Assembly (NCBI RefSeq): GCF_002310815.1
Contig: NZ_CP011032.1
Coordinates: 1,094,001 to 1,158,000 of the forward strand
Direction of reading: 5' to 3'
Source of the DNA: Pseudoalteromonas tunicata
GTDB lineage: Bacteria > Pseudomonadota > Gammaproteobacteria > Enterobacterales > Alteromonadaceae
Length of the DNA: 64,000 bases
Part shown: positions 1 to 9,838 of the stretch, piece by piece
Layout: every line of letters starts with the position of its first letter
Numbering within the stretch: position 1 is the first letter of the stretch
Translations under genes and position numbers: made by a program
Notes under the pieces: generated by a model
Told to the model about the DNA's origin: nothing
What the model saw: only the letters and a program-made list of their open reading frames with translations
Databases searched by the model: none

Positions 1-1
1 A

Positions 2-18
2 CATAAATATCTCATTGA
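2..18. repeat. Left arm of a 17-bp perfect inverted repeat
   Basis: These 17 bases are the exact reverse complement of positions 1410-1426. The two arms bracket the broken transposase. They could be the ends of the dead element or a genomic repeat used as a recombination point. The left side is cut by the window edge, so the repeat may be longer. Confidence 0.6.
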
Positions 19-89
19 AAAATCACAATAGTGAGTCTAATTTTAATTAATCACTTCATGTTTTTGTGGCTACTTTTTGCAAAATAAAG

Positions 90-1193
90 GGGGCACAGGC
101 AAGACGTTCGTTAATTGATTTAGACTCCACTCCTTCTATTCCCATTTAACAAAAGCACTGCATTAGCCGCTGTGTTCGCAGGGCATTTTTAGCGGGATTT
201 GATAAATATTCCGGTCAAAATTTTGAACACCGTCGGGCTTGGTTAGTTGGGCGATTTAAACTGTTATTTTTACCCAACGAATGAAGTCTTTGCGATTGAT
301 ATTGCGGCCTATGCGGTGATGTCGAATCATTACCATTTGGTGCTTAGTGTCGATAGAAGTCGGGCATTAAATTGGTCAAAAGAAGAAGTGATTGAACGTT
401 GGTATCAGTTGTATCATGGCACAATTTTGGTCGACCGCTATCGCAAGGGTGAGCAGCTAGATAAAGCCTATATGTACAGCGTTGATAAAACAGTGGAAGT
501 GTGGCGCAACAGGCTTTTTGACATCAGTTGGTACATGCGACTTTCGTTTTAAAATAAGTAAACGAGTTTATTGCCAGAAAAGCGAATAAAGAAGATAACT
601 GCACAGGCCGATTATATTCGCTGCCATCTATGGCGCTCACCCTTCGGGCTGCCTAGTGGCATTAAAATTCATTCCAGATGAATTTTTTGGAAGGGCGATT
701 CCTTTTAAATTAAGATCAATCTCAAGCCTTACTAGACGAGCAAGCTGTACTGAGTTGCATGGTGTACATTGATTTGAATCTAATCAGAGCCAAAATGGCG
801 AAAAGCTTAGAAGATAGCGACTTTACATCAATTCAAGAACGTATTGAGCATTATAAAAAGCAGCTAACTTCTGAAAACACCGAACAAGTTACTCGGCAAC
901 CAAAGCAACTTATGGCGTTTGGCAGTAACGCAAACAATCAAACCATTCCATTCAAGTTACTGGATTACTTGGAACTTGCCGATTGGAGTGGCCGACATTT
1001 TGACCCCAAAAAACGCGGGGCTATCAGCAACATTCAACACAAAATATTAGTCGAATTGGGTATAGAAACCGCAGTTTGGCTCGAAGCCGTGCAAAATATC
1101 AGGCGGCAATACAGTAACTTTGCTGGCCAACCCAATGCCATAAGGCAATGCGCGCATCAGCATCAACAAAGTTGGTATCGCGGGGTAGGTTAG
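90..1193 (+). pseudogene. Broken IS200-like / REP-associated tyrosine transposase (Y1_Tnp, HUH type)
   Basis: Three blocks in different frames together spell one transposase of about 300 residues. Block 1 (from 90) reads AQARRSLIDLD and [20 protein letters not shown], but the expected ATG is GGG at 90-92 and an in-frame TAA lies at 147-149. Block 2 follows a frameshift near 275-285, runs to about 552, and carries AYAVMSNHYHLVL with the HUH metal-binding motif HYH. Block 3 (759-1193) carries the usual MVYIDLNLIRAKM and the C-terminal DYLELADWSGR segment. Between blocks 2 and 3, the expected TGRFWEGRF is split by an insert of about 70 bp, followed by another in-frame TAA. The start codon, frame and integrity are all lost, so no active product is expected. 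Single-copy transposases of this family act on REP-like hairpins in known cases. Confidence 0.85.
614..686. repeat. Small palindromic insert inside the transposase
   Basis: This segment interrupts the codons that should encode TGRF-WEGRF. It contains a hairpin with 9-bp arms (664-672 and 678-686, loop 673-677) and a CCC-TTC-GGG mini-stem. This looks like a REP or MITE-type short repeat rather than random mutation. The ends are approximate because no target duplication can be fixed beyond a few T residues. Confidence 0.45.
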
Positions 1194-1409
1194 CCATCCC
1201 CCTAAGGTTTAATTTGCATAAATTAGGTATCGACCTAGTTTTGTCATGCCTGAAATTACGAGTGCTCGCCTATTTCACATCAGATAGACCTATCAGCATT
1301 TCTAATTGTTAAACACTGTACTCCCAATTTTATTCGAGCTGCACTGATCAACTAATCACCTTATTTAAGGTGAATTGCTGAAAGGCATTTTTAATTATAA
1401 TATTTAAAA

Positions 1410-1426
1410 TCAATGAGATATTTATG
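1410..1426. repeat. Right arm of the 17-bp perfect inverted repeat
   Basis: Exact reverse complement of positions 2-18, about 1.39 kb away, on the other side of the broken transposase. Complementarity stops abruptly at both ends. Confidence 0.6.
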
Positions 1427-1505
1427 GCTTGTTTTTGTTCATTTGCCATTTTGTTTTTACCATTTTGTGTAAATGGTTTGATTTTAGAGTGACAGGTTGT
1501 GGTTA

Positions 1506-1529
1506 AAGAGCCCAAGGATTCGAGCTCTT
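1506..1529 (-). terminator. Possible weak terminator of the 69-residue secreted peptide gene
   Basis: Arms AAGAGC and GCTCTT with a 12-base loop lie just after the stop codon on the minus strand, followed by a short T-containing run. The stem is only six pairs, so this is tentative. Confidence 0.3.
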
Positions 1530-1545
1530 AGGCTTAAACTAGAGA

Positions 1546-1755
1546 TTATCGGCCATAGTAATTACATTCGCCTCGTGTTGTATAGCCCGTTGAGCTTGCT
1601 TTATACCAACCAGAGCCTGGGCTAAATTGCGCACAAGTTCTGAATCCATTCACTTTGCTAGCATATACATACCAATATCCCGTACCAGCAGATGCTATTG
1701 GCGAAATTGTTAATGCAAGGGTGGCAGCTATTAAAGAGGCTTTAATTAATTTCAT
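1546..1755 (-). CDS. Small secreted peptide, unknown function
   Basis: Encodes 69 residues. The first 23 form a good Sec signal peptide (basic MKLIK start, hydrophobic core, cleavage after ASA). The predicted mature part is about 46 residues, rich in Gly, Tyr and Ser, with two cysteines that could form one disulfide. The strong signal peptide and sensible start argue that it is a real gene and not a chance open frame. I do not recognise a family. It stands alone between the transposase remnant and a flavin-reductase-like gene. Possible roles for such peptides include envelope stress or extracellular toxin/bacteriocin functions, but nothing in the sequence selects one. Confidence 0.6.
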   Translation of the reverse strand: MKLIKASLIAATLALTISPIASAGTGYWYVYASKVNGFRTCAQFSPGSGWYKASSTGYTTRGECNYYGR

Positions 1756-1971
1756 GACATATCCTGTATTTATTTAGTGTAAAAAAGGCGCTTTAAAATC
1801 TGTGTGAATTCTAATTTCAACAGATTAATCAGTACCGATATTAGCACCTTGAGTGTTGTGCGTAAACATCAGGGCATTTTAAATAACAAACATATATGTA
1901 GGATGTAAAAGTAAATTTTATCAATAGGTTAAGTATTGTTTCTCATCGTTCTTAAGTTGAGTGAACACAGC

Positions 1972-2586
1972 TTATTTCGGACGGCTGATTTTAAAAACAT
2001 CACCTAAATCAGCATATTCAGCGGCGCCTAAACGAGCGAGAGGGTCAAGCCCTAGGGCATCGATTTTATGGCGGCCTTTGTTATCAGCTTCGATAATGTC
2101 ATCGGCAACATAAGCCTTTAAAACTTCAACAAACATTAACTTCATTGGCAGCTCACCCATGTCGATCACTTTATGTAATTTACAGGCATACGCCACTTTA
2201 CATTGTTTAATGCGACCAAGGCTAAAACCATCAAAATCAACGAGGTCTAAATCAAGTAAATCTAACTCAGAGCTATCATTTGGCAGGGTTGTTGCCGATT
2301 GCGTTACCTCATCAGCAAGATCAGAGCTTGCAATGTGGATCACTAATTCGTCTGTAGCTTCAACATTCACCGCTGAGTCTTTATATTCTCCCGTTGGTTT
2401 TTGCCCAACGGCATACATCAAAATAGGTGGATTTGAACTCACCGCGGTGAAATACGAAAAAGGTGCAAGGTTTAATACACCTTGTGGGTTTTTAGACAAT
2501 ACCCAAGCAATAGGACGCGGGATTAGCGTTTGGGTTAGGGTATGATAAATGGCATTTGGCGAAATGCTAGAAAAATCAATGATCAT
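1972..2586 (-). CDS. Flavin reductase-like FMN-binding split-barrel protein
   Basis: Encodes 204 residues of the DIM6/NTAB flavin-reductase-like family. The N-terminal IPRPIAWVLSKNPQGVLNLAPFSYF stretch is the characteristic beta-barrel segment that contacts FMN, followed by SSNPPILMYAVG. There is no signal peptide, so it is cytosolic. Members of the family bind FMN and reduce flavin or serve as the reductase partner of a monooxygenase; the substrate cannot be told from sequence. It is monocistronic here, with no oxygenase beside it. Family assignment is firm and the precise role is open. Confidence 0.85.
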   Translation of the reverse strand: MIIDFSSISPNAIYHTLTQTLIPRPIAWVLSKNPQGVLNLAPFSYFTAVSSNPPILMYAVGQKPTGEYKDSAVNVEATDELVIHIASSDLADEVTQSATTLPNDSSELDLLDLDLVDFDGFSLGRIKQCKVAYACKLHKVIDMGELPMKLMFVEVLKAYVADDIIEADNKGRHKIDALGLDPLARLGAAEYADLGDVFKISRPK

Positions 2587-2863
2587 AAAGGTACTTAGTT
2601 GCTATGAATGGTGGCTAAAGAACTGCAAACATCGCATGTTAACTGGGGTATGTAAAGCTTAGCTAAATCACTGAGTCGTTATAAGTGAAAGGCGTTAACA
2701 TTTATTTTATGCCTTGCTTGATGGCATTGGTTATTTGACCGATTTTGATGACTTTTTATTGGTAGCAGTGCTAAATTGGCGGCCATATAGAGTCCGTACT
2801 TTGTTTTTGTGTTGGATTAATGCAAAACACGGTTGTTGATGGCGTTTAATGGTGGAGTGATAG

Positions 2864-3310
2864 ATGTTTGAAAATAAATGGCAAAGCGTGAGCTTTTTTA
2901 TCGGCATACTTTTTTTAGTATTAAGTATCGCGTTTATTGTATTGGTTGGCTTTGATTATCAAGTGTTTTTGCTCGGTACATTTTCTGCTACGGCGTTTTT
3001 TATCACTTATGCTGCCAAGCAAGCGAGCCAATTTAAACAAGCTAACCAACTGGCTTCTTTATTGCAGCGCCATGAAAACAAGCTGCAGATTTGTAATAAG
3101 CATCTTTCACCTTCGTATTTAAATGAGCCTGTTGAAGTTGAGATTAGCCAAATTAGCAGTATCACTATTTTAGCAGCGTCACTGTCAGTGCAACTGATGC
3201 AGGATGAGCAATTAAATCAGTTTACCCTAACAGGGAGCACTACTGAGATTAAACAGCGCGTTGAGCAATTATTAACTGAACAAGAGTTACAGCGTATTAG
3301 CATTCAGTAA
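2864..3310 (+). CDS. Small inner-membrane protein with two transmembrane segments
   Basis: Encodes 148 residues. Two hydrophobic segments (about residues 10-28 and 33-49) form a hairpin in the inner membrane, followed by a soluble tail of about 95 residues with a charged, partly coiled-coil end. A GGAG ribosome site precedes the ATG. I recognise no family. It faces the TPR gene and shares a strong bidirectional terminator with it. Confidence 0.65.
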   Translation: MFENKWQSVSFFIGILFLVLSIAFIVLVGFDYQVFLLGTFSATAFFITYAAKQASQFKQANQLASLLQRHENKLQICNKHLSPSYLNEPVEVEISQISSITILAASLSVQLMQDEQLNQFTLTGSTTEIKQRVEQLLTEQELQRISIQ

Positions 3311-3326
3311 ATGTACACTTATCTTG

Positions 3327-3358
3327 AACAAGTCACCGTCTTTTTAGGGTGACTTGTT
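3327..3358. terminator. Bidirectional terminator between convergent genes
   Basis: Perfect 11-bp arms (AACAAGTCACC and GGTGACTTGTT) with a short T-rich loop lie between the membrane-protein gene and the convergent TPR gene. Confidence 0.75.
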
Positions 3359-3398
3359 TCTTTGAAGGGCTGATTGCGCCACTTTTTGCTCCCCGAAA

Positions 3399-4430
3399 TT
3401 ACAGTTTTTTCAGTTGTTGCATCGCTTCTTTTTTGATGTTTTTGTCAGGATTGAGTGCCAGTAGTTTTTGATAGCCTGTTTTTGCTTCTGCATATTGCTG
3501 GTTTTTTGCAAGTAGCTGACTGTTTAGTAATAAGAAATAGTGATGCTCAGAGTCGTTCACTGTGTCGTATTTCAGCAGTGTTTTACAGGCATCAAGCCCG
3601 TGTTGTACTGAGCCAATATCATTAAGTGCAAATGCTGCGGTGAGTTGGCAGGCGCTTAGCCACTTTACATAACCTTGGTTGTTAGGCGGCGTGAGTTGGC
3701 ACGCTTGACTGAATAAGTCTGCCGCCCGATCTTGCTGCTCAAATGTCCATAATAGTTGCCCCATTCGTTCTAATAGCTCGACATTTTGGTCATAACGAGG
3801 CGTTAATTGCGCAATGAGTTGTAAAGCTGCCGCCTTATCTTCAGTGTTTTGTAGGTAGTCCATAAGAGCAAGTTTGGCAAAACTGGAAGGTTGGGTTTGT
3901 AGTTTATCAACAATCGGTTTTTGCAGCTCGCTTTGACCGCCGAGCATGGCCGGTTGGCCATATGCTTTGGCTGCTTCTACTTGAAAACGTGGATTATCGG
4001 GAGCCAGTAAACCGGCTGTTATCATCGATGTGACGGACTGTTTGTAAAATCTCATTCGGCTAAATAAGCCCGCATTTTTGGCAAGTTCACTCCAGAGCAA
4101 CCCCCCGTAGTAGTGACCATAGGCATTATTGGGATGCGCTTTGATGAAATTGTTAATAATAGCTTCGCCATGATCGGGGTTGAGTTTTACTTTTGCGGCC
4201 ATGGCTAACGCTGCTGTTTGTTCACTCAGCGGCGAGGGCATGGCATTGATTGTGGTTTGTACAAAAAGGTAATCACGGTGGAAATAGGCATTCTCTATAT
4301 TTGCTAAGCTGGTAGTTGCCTGAGCAGTACAAGCGAATGTAATAGATACTGCACTGATAAATGCGAGCAAGCGAGTACTTGAGAATTTAAGGGGTAATAA
4401 TAATTTAATGTGTAGTGTCGGCATAAACAT
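3399..4430 (-). CDS. Exported TPR-repeat protein
   Basis: Encodes 343 residues. A signal-like N terminus (hydrophobic LLAFISAVSITFACTAQA, cleavage near residue 39) is followed by helical repeats typical of tetratricopeptide proteins, most clearly in the last third (YAEAKTGYQKLLALNPD). It is probably periplasmic and a protein-protein interaction scaffold. The start is uncertain: two ATGs lie six bases apart (4430 and 4424) without a strong ribosome site. It is divergent from the photolyase gene. No specific partner can be assigned. Confidence 0.75.
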   Translation of the reverse strand: MFMPTLHIKLLLPLKFSSTRLLAFISAVSITFACTAQATTSLANIENAYFHRDYLFVQTTINAMPSPLSEQTAALAMAAKVKLNPDHGEAIINNFIKAHPNNAYGHYYGGLLWSELAKNAGLFSRMRFYKQSVTSMITAGLLAPDNPRFQVEAAKAYGQPAMLGGQSELQKPIVDKLQTQPSSFAKLALMDYLQNTEDKAAALQLIAQLTPRYDQNVELLERMGQLLWTFEQQDRAADLFSQACQLTPPNNQGYVKWLSACQLTAAFALNDIGSVQHGLDACKTLLKYDTVNDSEHHYFLLLNSQLLAKNQQYAEAKTGYQKLLALNPDKNIKKEAMQQLKKL

Positions 4431-4711
4431 AAACTTAAAGAGAAACGATACACAGGCAGAGCAGATTTAATGCCATATTGGTTTAATATTAAATATCAAT
4501 TAGTTAAGTTTTTATTTAATACTGTTTATTCTCAGCTGTATCGAAATTGAGATAATACCAAGCCTGTATTGTGTCGTTTTTGGGATGGTAAAGCAGTGCA
4601 CTCTTATTGATGTGACAACAAATATTAATGCCGCTTCATAGCCTTGGGCGATCGAAAAAAGATGTTTTAGCGTATTGAATAAATTGTTTTTTACTATTTC
4701 GTCATTATCAC

Positions 4712-6214
4712 ATGCGCCCACCGATAAATATTGTTTGGTTTAAGCGAGATTTACGCTTGTCTGATCACGCACCGCTGCAGCATGCTTTTGCTTCCTCCAT
4801 TCCGGTATTGCTCATTTATAATTTTGAGCCTTTATTGCTCGATGACCCTCATTACACTGCACGCCATTGGCGGTTTGTTTGGCAATCGCTTGCTGATTTA
4901 AATCAGCAGTTAGCTCGGTTTAAGACACAAATTTATATTTTTAGTGAGCCGATGATCGCGTTACTGCAGCGTTTAGGAGAGCAATTTGAGATTCGGGGGT
5001 TGTTTAGCCATCAAGAAATTGGGCTTAATAATACCTTTATGCGTGATAAAGCCGTCAGTGCTTGGTGTCACAGCAACAAAATTGTCTGGCATGAAACACA
5101 AACTGGCGCAGTGGTGCGAGGCAAAAAGCATCGACGAGATTGGCAGCAACTTTGGCAAAACAGTATTTTATCTCAGGTATCGACTCCTAATTGGCAGCAA
5201 CTTAATACAGTGTATTTAACTGATTATCAAGAACTAAAGCTTGATGAGCGTTATCAAATGGTTGATGAAAACTTTCAGCTTGGTGGGCCTAAACAAGCGC
5301 GTGCTTTAATCGCGAGTTTTTTTGTAGAGCGCGGGGTGGGGTATCAAAAGGGAATTTCGAGCCCGAGTTTAAGCCGTTTGCATTGTTCGCGTTTATCGCC
5401 TTATTTGGCTTGGGGTAATGTCAGCCTGCGTCAGGTTTATCATCAAGCCATAGGTCACTATGAAATTGCAAAACGCGGTTGGCGCAAACCTTTAGCGGCC
5501 TTTATTTCGCGTTTGCATTGGCATTGCCATTTTATGCAAAAATTTGAAAGTGAATCACGCATCGAGTTTGAGCCGCTAAACATGGCTTATTTGCATTACC
5601 CTTATCGCACCGATGAGCAGGTTGAACATGATTTGGCTCTTTGGCAGCACGGCAATACAGGCATTCCTATCATTGATGCGTGCATGCGTTGCTTAAAGCA
5701 CACCGGTTATATTAATTTTCGTATGCGGGCGATGCTGGTCAGTTTTGTGACTCACCATCTTAATATTTCATGGCAACAAGCAAGTATGCCGCTGGCGCAG
5801 TATTTTCTTGATTTTGAGCCGGGTATTCACTACCCACAAATTCAAATGCAGGCCTCTGTTACCGGCATGAATACCATCAGGCTTTATAACCCAATTAAAC
5901 AATCGCAAGATCAAGACCCCGATGGCGTCTTTATTCGCACATGGTGCCCAGAGCTTAAAAACTTGCCGAGCGAATATATTCATCAGCCTTGGCTGCAACC
6001 GCCAATGGAAGCCATTTTTAATGATTTTGACTTAGAACGTGATTACCACCCGTCGATGATTGACCTTGATATTGCCGCCCAAATAGCCCGCGAACGCTTG
6101 TGGGGATTTCGTGAGCGAAAGGATGTGCAGCAGGCAATAGGGGCAATTTTAAAACGGCATGTGAATACTAAAGCGTTCAAAAAAACCAAAGCTATAAATA
6201 AAAGCAGCTCATAA
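4712..6214 (+). CDS. Photolyase/cryptochrome family flavoprotein, atypical subgroup
   Basis: Encodes 500 residues. The N-terminal photolyase domain begins [17 protein letters not shown], with a Rossmann-like antenna fold over residues 1-170, followed by the all-helical FAD domain (about 210-490). Class I photolyases usually carry a DGD...NN loop close to FAD. Here, at about residues 363-388, that loop reads [17 protein letters not shown], followed by [20 protein letters not shown]. The FAD-facing Asn of CPD photolyases therefore appears to be missing. It is probably a blue-light flavoprotein. Whether it repairs pyrimidine dimers, repairs 6-4 products or acts as a sensor cannot be decided. It is monocistronic and converges on the arsenite exporter. 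Confidence 0.88.
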   Translation: MRPPINIVWFKRDLRLSDHAPLQHAFASSIPVLLIYNFEPLLLDDPHYTARHWRFVWQSLADLNQQLARFKTQIYIFSEPMIALLQRLGEQFEIRGLFSHQEIGLNNTFMRDKAVSAWCHSNKIVWHETQTGAVVRGKKHRRDWQQLWQNSILSQVSTPNWQQLNTVYLTDYQELKLDERYQMVDENFQLGGPKQARALIASFFVERGVGYQKGISSPSLSRLHCSRLSPYLAWGNVSLRQVYHQAIGHYEIAKRGWRKPLAAFISRLHWHCHFMQKFESESRIEFEPLNMAYLHYPYRTDEQVEHDLALWQHGNTGIPIIDACMRCLKHTGYINFRMRAMLVSFVTHHLNISWQQASMPLAQYFLDFEPGIHYPQIQMQASVTGMNTIRLYNPIKQSQDQDPDGVFIRTWCPELKNLPSEYIHQPWLQPPMEAIFNDFDLERDYHPSMIDLDIAAQIARERLWGFRERKDVQQAIGAILKRHVNTKAFKKTKAINKSSS

Positions 6215-6327
6215 TTTCATTGATTTTTAAATCTAGCTTTAACTTGGGGTAACTTTAATGTATTGATAATTAAGGTTGTTCATCTAATGTTTATCAACAA
6301 AGCCACTTGATATACGTTTTTCTAAGC

Positions 6328-7356
6328 TTAGTTATTTAAGGGCTTAAACCAATGTTGAGTGTGATTAATTATATAAACTAGCGATAGCATCACTGGTACT
6401 TCAACTAATACGCCAACCACGGTTGCAAGTGCCGCCCCTGAATGTAAACCAAATAAAGAGATAGCTACGGCAACAGCCAGTTCAAAAAAGTTTGATGTAC
6501 CAATTAAGCTTGCAGGCGCTGCGATATTATGGGGTAGTTTTAGCCATTTGGCTGCCGCGTAGGCAATGATGAAAATACCATAAGTTTGGATCATCAATGG
6601 AATAGCAATTAAACCAATCGTTTGTGGCTGGGATACAAGGGTATTAGCTTGAAAGCCAAATAATAAAACGACCGTTGCTAATAAACCAATAACAGAGCAA
6701 GGTTTTAATGCAGATAAGAAATGAGGCAGTGCGTGAGCGCCTTGATTTTTATTGATGAGGTGGCGAGTGGTAACACCTGCAAATAACGGCAGCAACACAT
6801 ACAATAGTACTGAAATCAGTAAGGTTTGCCATGGCACTTGAATATCGCTGACGCCAAGTAATAAGGCTGAAATAGGTGCAAATGCAAAAATCATAATCAC
6901 ATCATTAACTGAAACTTGAACTAGGGTGTAATTAGCATCACCTTTTGTAAGTTGTGACCAAACAAATACCATTGCAGTACAGGGGGCAACACCGAGTAAA
7001 ATCATGCCGGCGATATACTGCTGCGCTGATTGGGCATCGACCATATCGGCAAAAATAATATGAAAAAACAACCACCCTAAACCAGCCATAGTAAAGGGTT
7101 TGATCAGCCAATTAATTACAATGGTGAGTAACAGCCCTCTTGGATGGCGACTAACATTTTTGATGGCGGAAAAATCAATTTGTACCATCATGGGGTAAAT
7201 CATAACCCAAATAAACAGCGCGACCACCAAGTTAACGTGGGCAATTTCAAGTTGGGCAATGGCTTTAAATACATCAGGTTGCCACAAACCGAAGACAACC
7301 CCAAATAGCATGCTTAACCCCACCCAAACAGACAAAAAGCGCTCAAAAATCCCCAC
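6328..7356 (-). CDS. acr3: ACR3-family arsenite efflux permease
   Basis: Encodes 342 residues with about ten transmembrane segments. The family signature [24 protein letters not shown] followed by [14 protein letters not shown] is intact, including the essential Cys of the APCTAM motif. It is expected to export arsenite (and perhaps antimonite) across the inner membrane using the proton gradient. Translation most likely starts at GTG (7356) behind an AAGGA ribosome site. No arsR repressor, arsC reductase or other ars gene lies alongside, so it is an orphan. Family assignment is firm. Confidence 0.93.
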   Translation of the reverse strand: MGIFERFLSVWVGLSMLFGVVFGLWQPDVFKAIAQLEIAHVNLVVALFIWVMIYPMMVQIDFSAIKNVSRHPRGLLLTIVINWLIKPFTMAGLGWLFFHIIFADMVDAQSAQQYIAGMILLGVAPCTAMVFVWSQLTKGDANYTLVQVSVNDVIMIFAFAPISALLLGVSDIQVPWQTLLISVLLYVLLPLFAGVTTRHLINKNQGAHALPHFLSALKPCSVIGLLATVVLLFGFQANTLVSQPQTIGLIAIPLMIQTYGIFIIAYAAAKWLKLPHNIAAPASLIGTSNFFELAVAVAISLFGLHSGAALATVVGVLVEVPVMLSLVYIINHTQHWFKPLNN

Positions 7357-7794
7357 GGTAAATTCCTTAATTATTATTTGCTTGTTCGTCTATCGGCTGG
7401 TTTTCATCTGCTTTATTCACACTTCATAAGCTATTTTGTTTAATAACAACAAACTCATTAACTAAAATACAGTTTAGGAGAGATTTAAACTAAACAAGCA
7501 AGTTATTTGGTTAAGTTGAAAAATTTATAACTTATCAATTACTTATGTAAATTTCAGTCTGCTAAAATTGATACCAGCGAAATTGCCAAGTTCTGATAAA
7601 TCAAAGTTATAGTGATTGATTAGATTGATTTTTAATTTCAATACGCTTTGATGTCTTTATTTTAAGCGCAAAATTGAGAAAAAATTACTTGATTGAGGCT
7701 TGCAAAATTATTGAGTTAAAAACAAATTATTATCTTATTCATCAGCTTAAAGACAAGCTACACTTGAGAAAAGTATTTTAGAGGAGGTAAGTCA
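7357..7794. other. Divergent intergenic region between the acr3-like gene and a TonB receptor
   Basis: A 438-bp AT-rich region that must carry promoters for both flanking genes. I see no convincing -35/-10 pair, ArsR-type site or Fur box. A spaced inverted repeat AAATTTA ... TAAATTT lies around 7521-7554. A strong GAGGAGG ribosome site ends the region before 7795. Confidence 0.4.
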
Positions 7795-9825
7795 ATGCAA
7801 GGACGTTTTTTTCCTGCGCTTTTAATGGCATCGAGCTTACACAGTGTTTCTGTATTTGCAGCTAATGAAAGTAATGACGATTTATTTACTCTGAGTATGG
7901 AAGAGCTGCTTGATGTAACCGTCTCGGTATCGAATAAAACTGAAACAAAAATTAACTTAAGCCCCGCTTCGGTGAGTTTGTTTTCAGAGCAAGATATAGC
8001 AAGCTTAGGAGTCACTAATTTAATTGAATTATTGCAACATGTGCCTGGGTTTTATCCTGTTTTTAATTCGGTTGAAGGCAATCAATCCTATTTAGTGACA
8101 CGAGGGCATGCACAAAAATACGCTAATACGGTTTTGTTTTTACTTAATGGGCGACGTATTAATGAAGATTATACCGGCGGCATTAATTACCTCATTCGTC
8201 ATTTTAATTTAGCGAGTGCCAAACGAATTGAAGTGATCCGAGGTACGGGATCTGCACTTTATGGTGCTAATGCATTTAATGGTGTGGTTAATATTATCAC
8301 TGGAACAGAGAGTTATGTCAGTGTTTCAGGTGGCAATAATGGCATGATCGCGGCAGACTTTGCACTCAATGGCCATCTTGGTGAGCTCAATTGGGGATTA
8401 GCGGGAGCTTATTATCAAGATGATGGCGAAACATATCATAATATTTACGATAGACTCGGTTTACAAACCAGCACTCAAGACCCAATAGATAGTCAACAAC
8501 TCGAATTAAGCCTTCAATACGCCGATTTTAGTTGGCATAGCTTTTTACAGCGTTCAGCCTTTGAAGATTACTATTTATTTCGCAGGGTTAGCGATGAACA
8601 CAATCAGGTTCAGCTTGAAAACTGGATCCATCAGCTAGGTTACCAATTTTGGCGACAGGGTGGTGAGCATTTAACCCTCTCAGCACAATGGCAAGAAGGC
8701 GAGCGACAATCATTGGCAATGTTAGCGCCTCAAGACAACGAAGAGTTTGTGCAAGCTGACTTTTTATTTGGTGAGCAATTTAAATATCAGTCATTACAAC
8801 TTGCTCTGGAAGGAGCAAAAAAACTTAATAATGATTGGCTGCTTTCGGCGGGCCTTGAATGGAGCGAAAGTAAACTGCCTGATGGTTTCGTAAAAAGCAA
8901 TTATAACTTATATGGCGACCTCGAATGGCTCGAGAATGTAACGGTCTTTGACCTACCACAGCAACGCACTGTGCTTGATAAAACGCGTTTTATTCGCAGT
9001 GCTTATTTACAAACTCAAACTGAACTAACTGATACGCTTAATCTTACTATGGGATTACGTTTTGACGGTTACAATGACATTGCCAGTAAGCTTAATCCTC
9101 GTTTAGCTTTGGTTTACCAGCCCGCAGAACACCATGTTTTAAAAGGTATTTATGGTGAAGCATACCGAGTGCCATCATTGGGCGATTTATATGATGAAGA
9201 AAGTGGTTTAACCCAAGGAAATACTTCATTGCGCCCATCGACTATCAAGTCCTATGAGCTGATTTATAACTATACCGGTAGTGATTTTTTTATCTCAACC
9301 ACATTGTTTCATAATGATATTGCTGACTTAATTGGTTTTGATTCAGGCGATACGGTTGCACTTGCTAATATCGCCAAAAGTAATGCATCTGGTATTGAGT
9401 TAGAGTGGCGCTGGAATGTCACTGAGTCTGTGCGTTTACAAGGCCATAGCACGCATTTATTTGAAAATGAATCTGAGATCAAAGCACAAGCGAGTTTGGT
9501 GCCTTCAGAGCAACTAAGTCCAGATAATTACATGATGACCTTACTTGATTGGCAAATCGCGAGCCAATGGCAAGCACAATTACAATGGTCGTATCGCGAT
9601 AATATTGCCATCACAGATGATCACAATACGTTATCACTTTTGAATGCTTCAATGGTATTTTTGCCCGCAGCAGGACATCGCTGGCAATTAAAGGTCAGTA
9701 ATTTACTTGATAAAACATATCAAGTGCCGGTTATTCAGCAAATTGGCAGCAGTAATGGTATTGCAATTAATGAGTTGCCAAGTCGCGGGCTAGCGGTGAG
9801 CATAAAATATTCTTGGCACTTTTAA
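7795..9825 (+). CDS. TonB-dependent outer-membrane receptor
   Basis: Encodes 676 residues: a signal peptide (cleavage after SVFA, about residue 22), a plug domain (about 45-165, with VTRGH, LLNGRRINEDYTGG and IEVIRGTGSALYGANAFNGVVNIIT), then a beta-barrel ending in an aromatic residue (SIKYSWHF), as expected for outer-membrane insertion. The segment SMEELLDVTVSVSNKTE ahead of the plug is common in this receptor class. It imports a ligand too large or scarce for porins using TonB energy. The ligand is unknown. The YjbR gene starts 13 bases downstream and may be cotranscribed. Confidence 0.92.
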   Translation: MQGRFFPALLMASSLHSVSVFAANESNDDLFTLSMEELLDVTVSVSNKTETKINLSPASVSLFSEQDIASLGVTNLIELLQHVPGFYPVFNSVEGNQSYLVTRGHAQKYANTVLFLLNGRRINEDYTGGINYLIRHFNLASAKRIEVIRGTGSALYGANAFNGVVNIITGTESYVSVSGGNNGMIAADFALNGHLGELNWGLAGAYYQDDGETYHNIYDRLGLQTSTQDPIDSQQLELSLQYADFSWHSFLQRSAFEDYYLFRRVSDEHNQVQLENWIHQLGYQFWRQGGEHLTLSAQWQEGERQSLAMLAPQDNEEFVQADFLFGEQFKYQSLQLALEGAKKLNNDWLLSAGLEWSESKLPDGFVKSNYNLYGDLEWLENVTVFDLPQQRTVLDKTRFIRSAYLQTQTELTDTLNLTMGLRFDGYNDIASKLNPRLALVYQPAEHHVLKGIYGEAYRVPSLGDLYDEESGLTQGNTSLRPSTIKSYELIYNYTGSDFFISTTLFHNDIADLIGFDSGDTVALANIAKSNASGIELEWRWNVTESVRLQGHSTHLFENESEIKAQASLVPSEQLSPDNYMMTLLDWQIASQWQAQLQWSYRDNIAITDDHNTLSLLNASMVFLPAAGHRWQLKVSNLLDKTYQVPVIQQIGSSNGIAINELPSRGLAVSIKYSWHF

Positions 9826-9838
9826 GCGGTATAACACG

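Larger units (their letters stand above)
1194..1545. other. Gene-free stretch after the transposase remnant
   Basis: No coding sequence is recognised here. It holds a short hairpin (CACCTT-ATTT-AAGGTG, 1357-1372), the right inverted-repeat arm (1410-1426) and a weak hairpin near 1506-1529. Confidence 0.4.

Noticed and set aside
2159..2545. A 128-residue open frame antisense to the flavin-reductase-like gene
   Set aside because: It mirrors the real coding sequence and shows no family features.
4512..4721. A 69-residue open frame on the minus strand between the TPR and photolyase genes
   Set aside because: No ribosome site, no recognisable domain and composition not like the neighbours; it overlaps the photolyase start.
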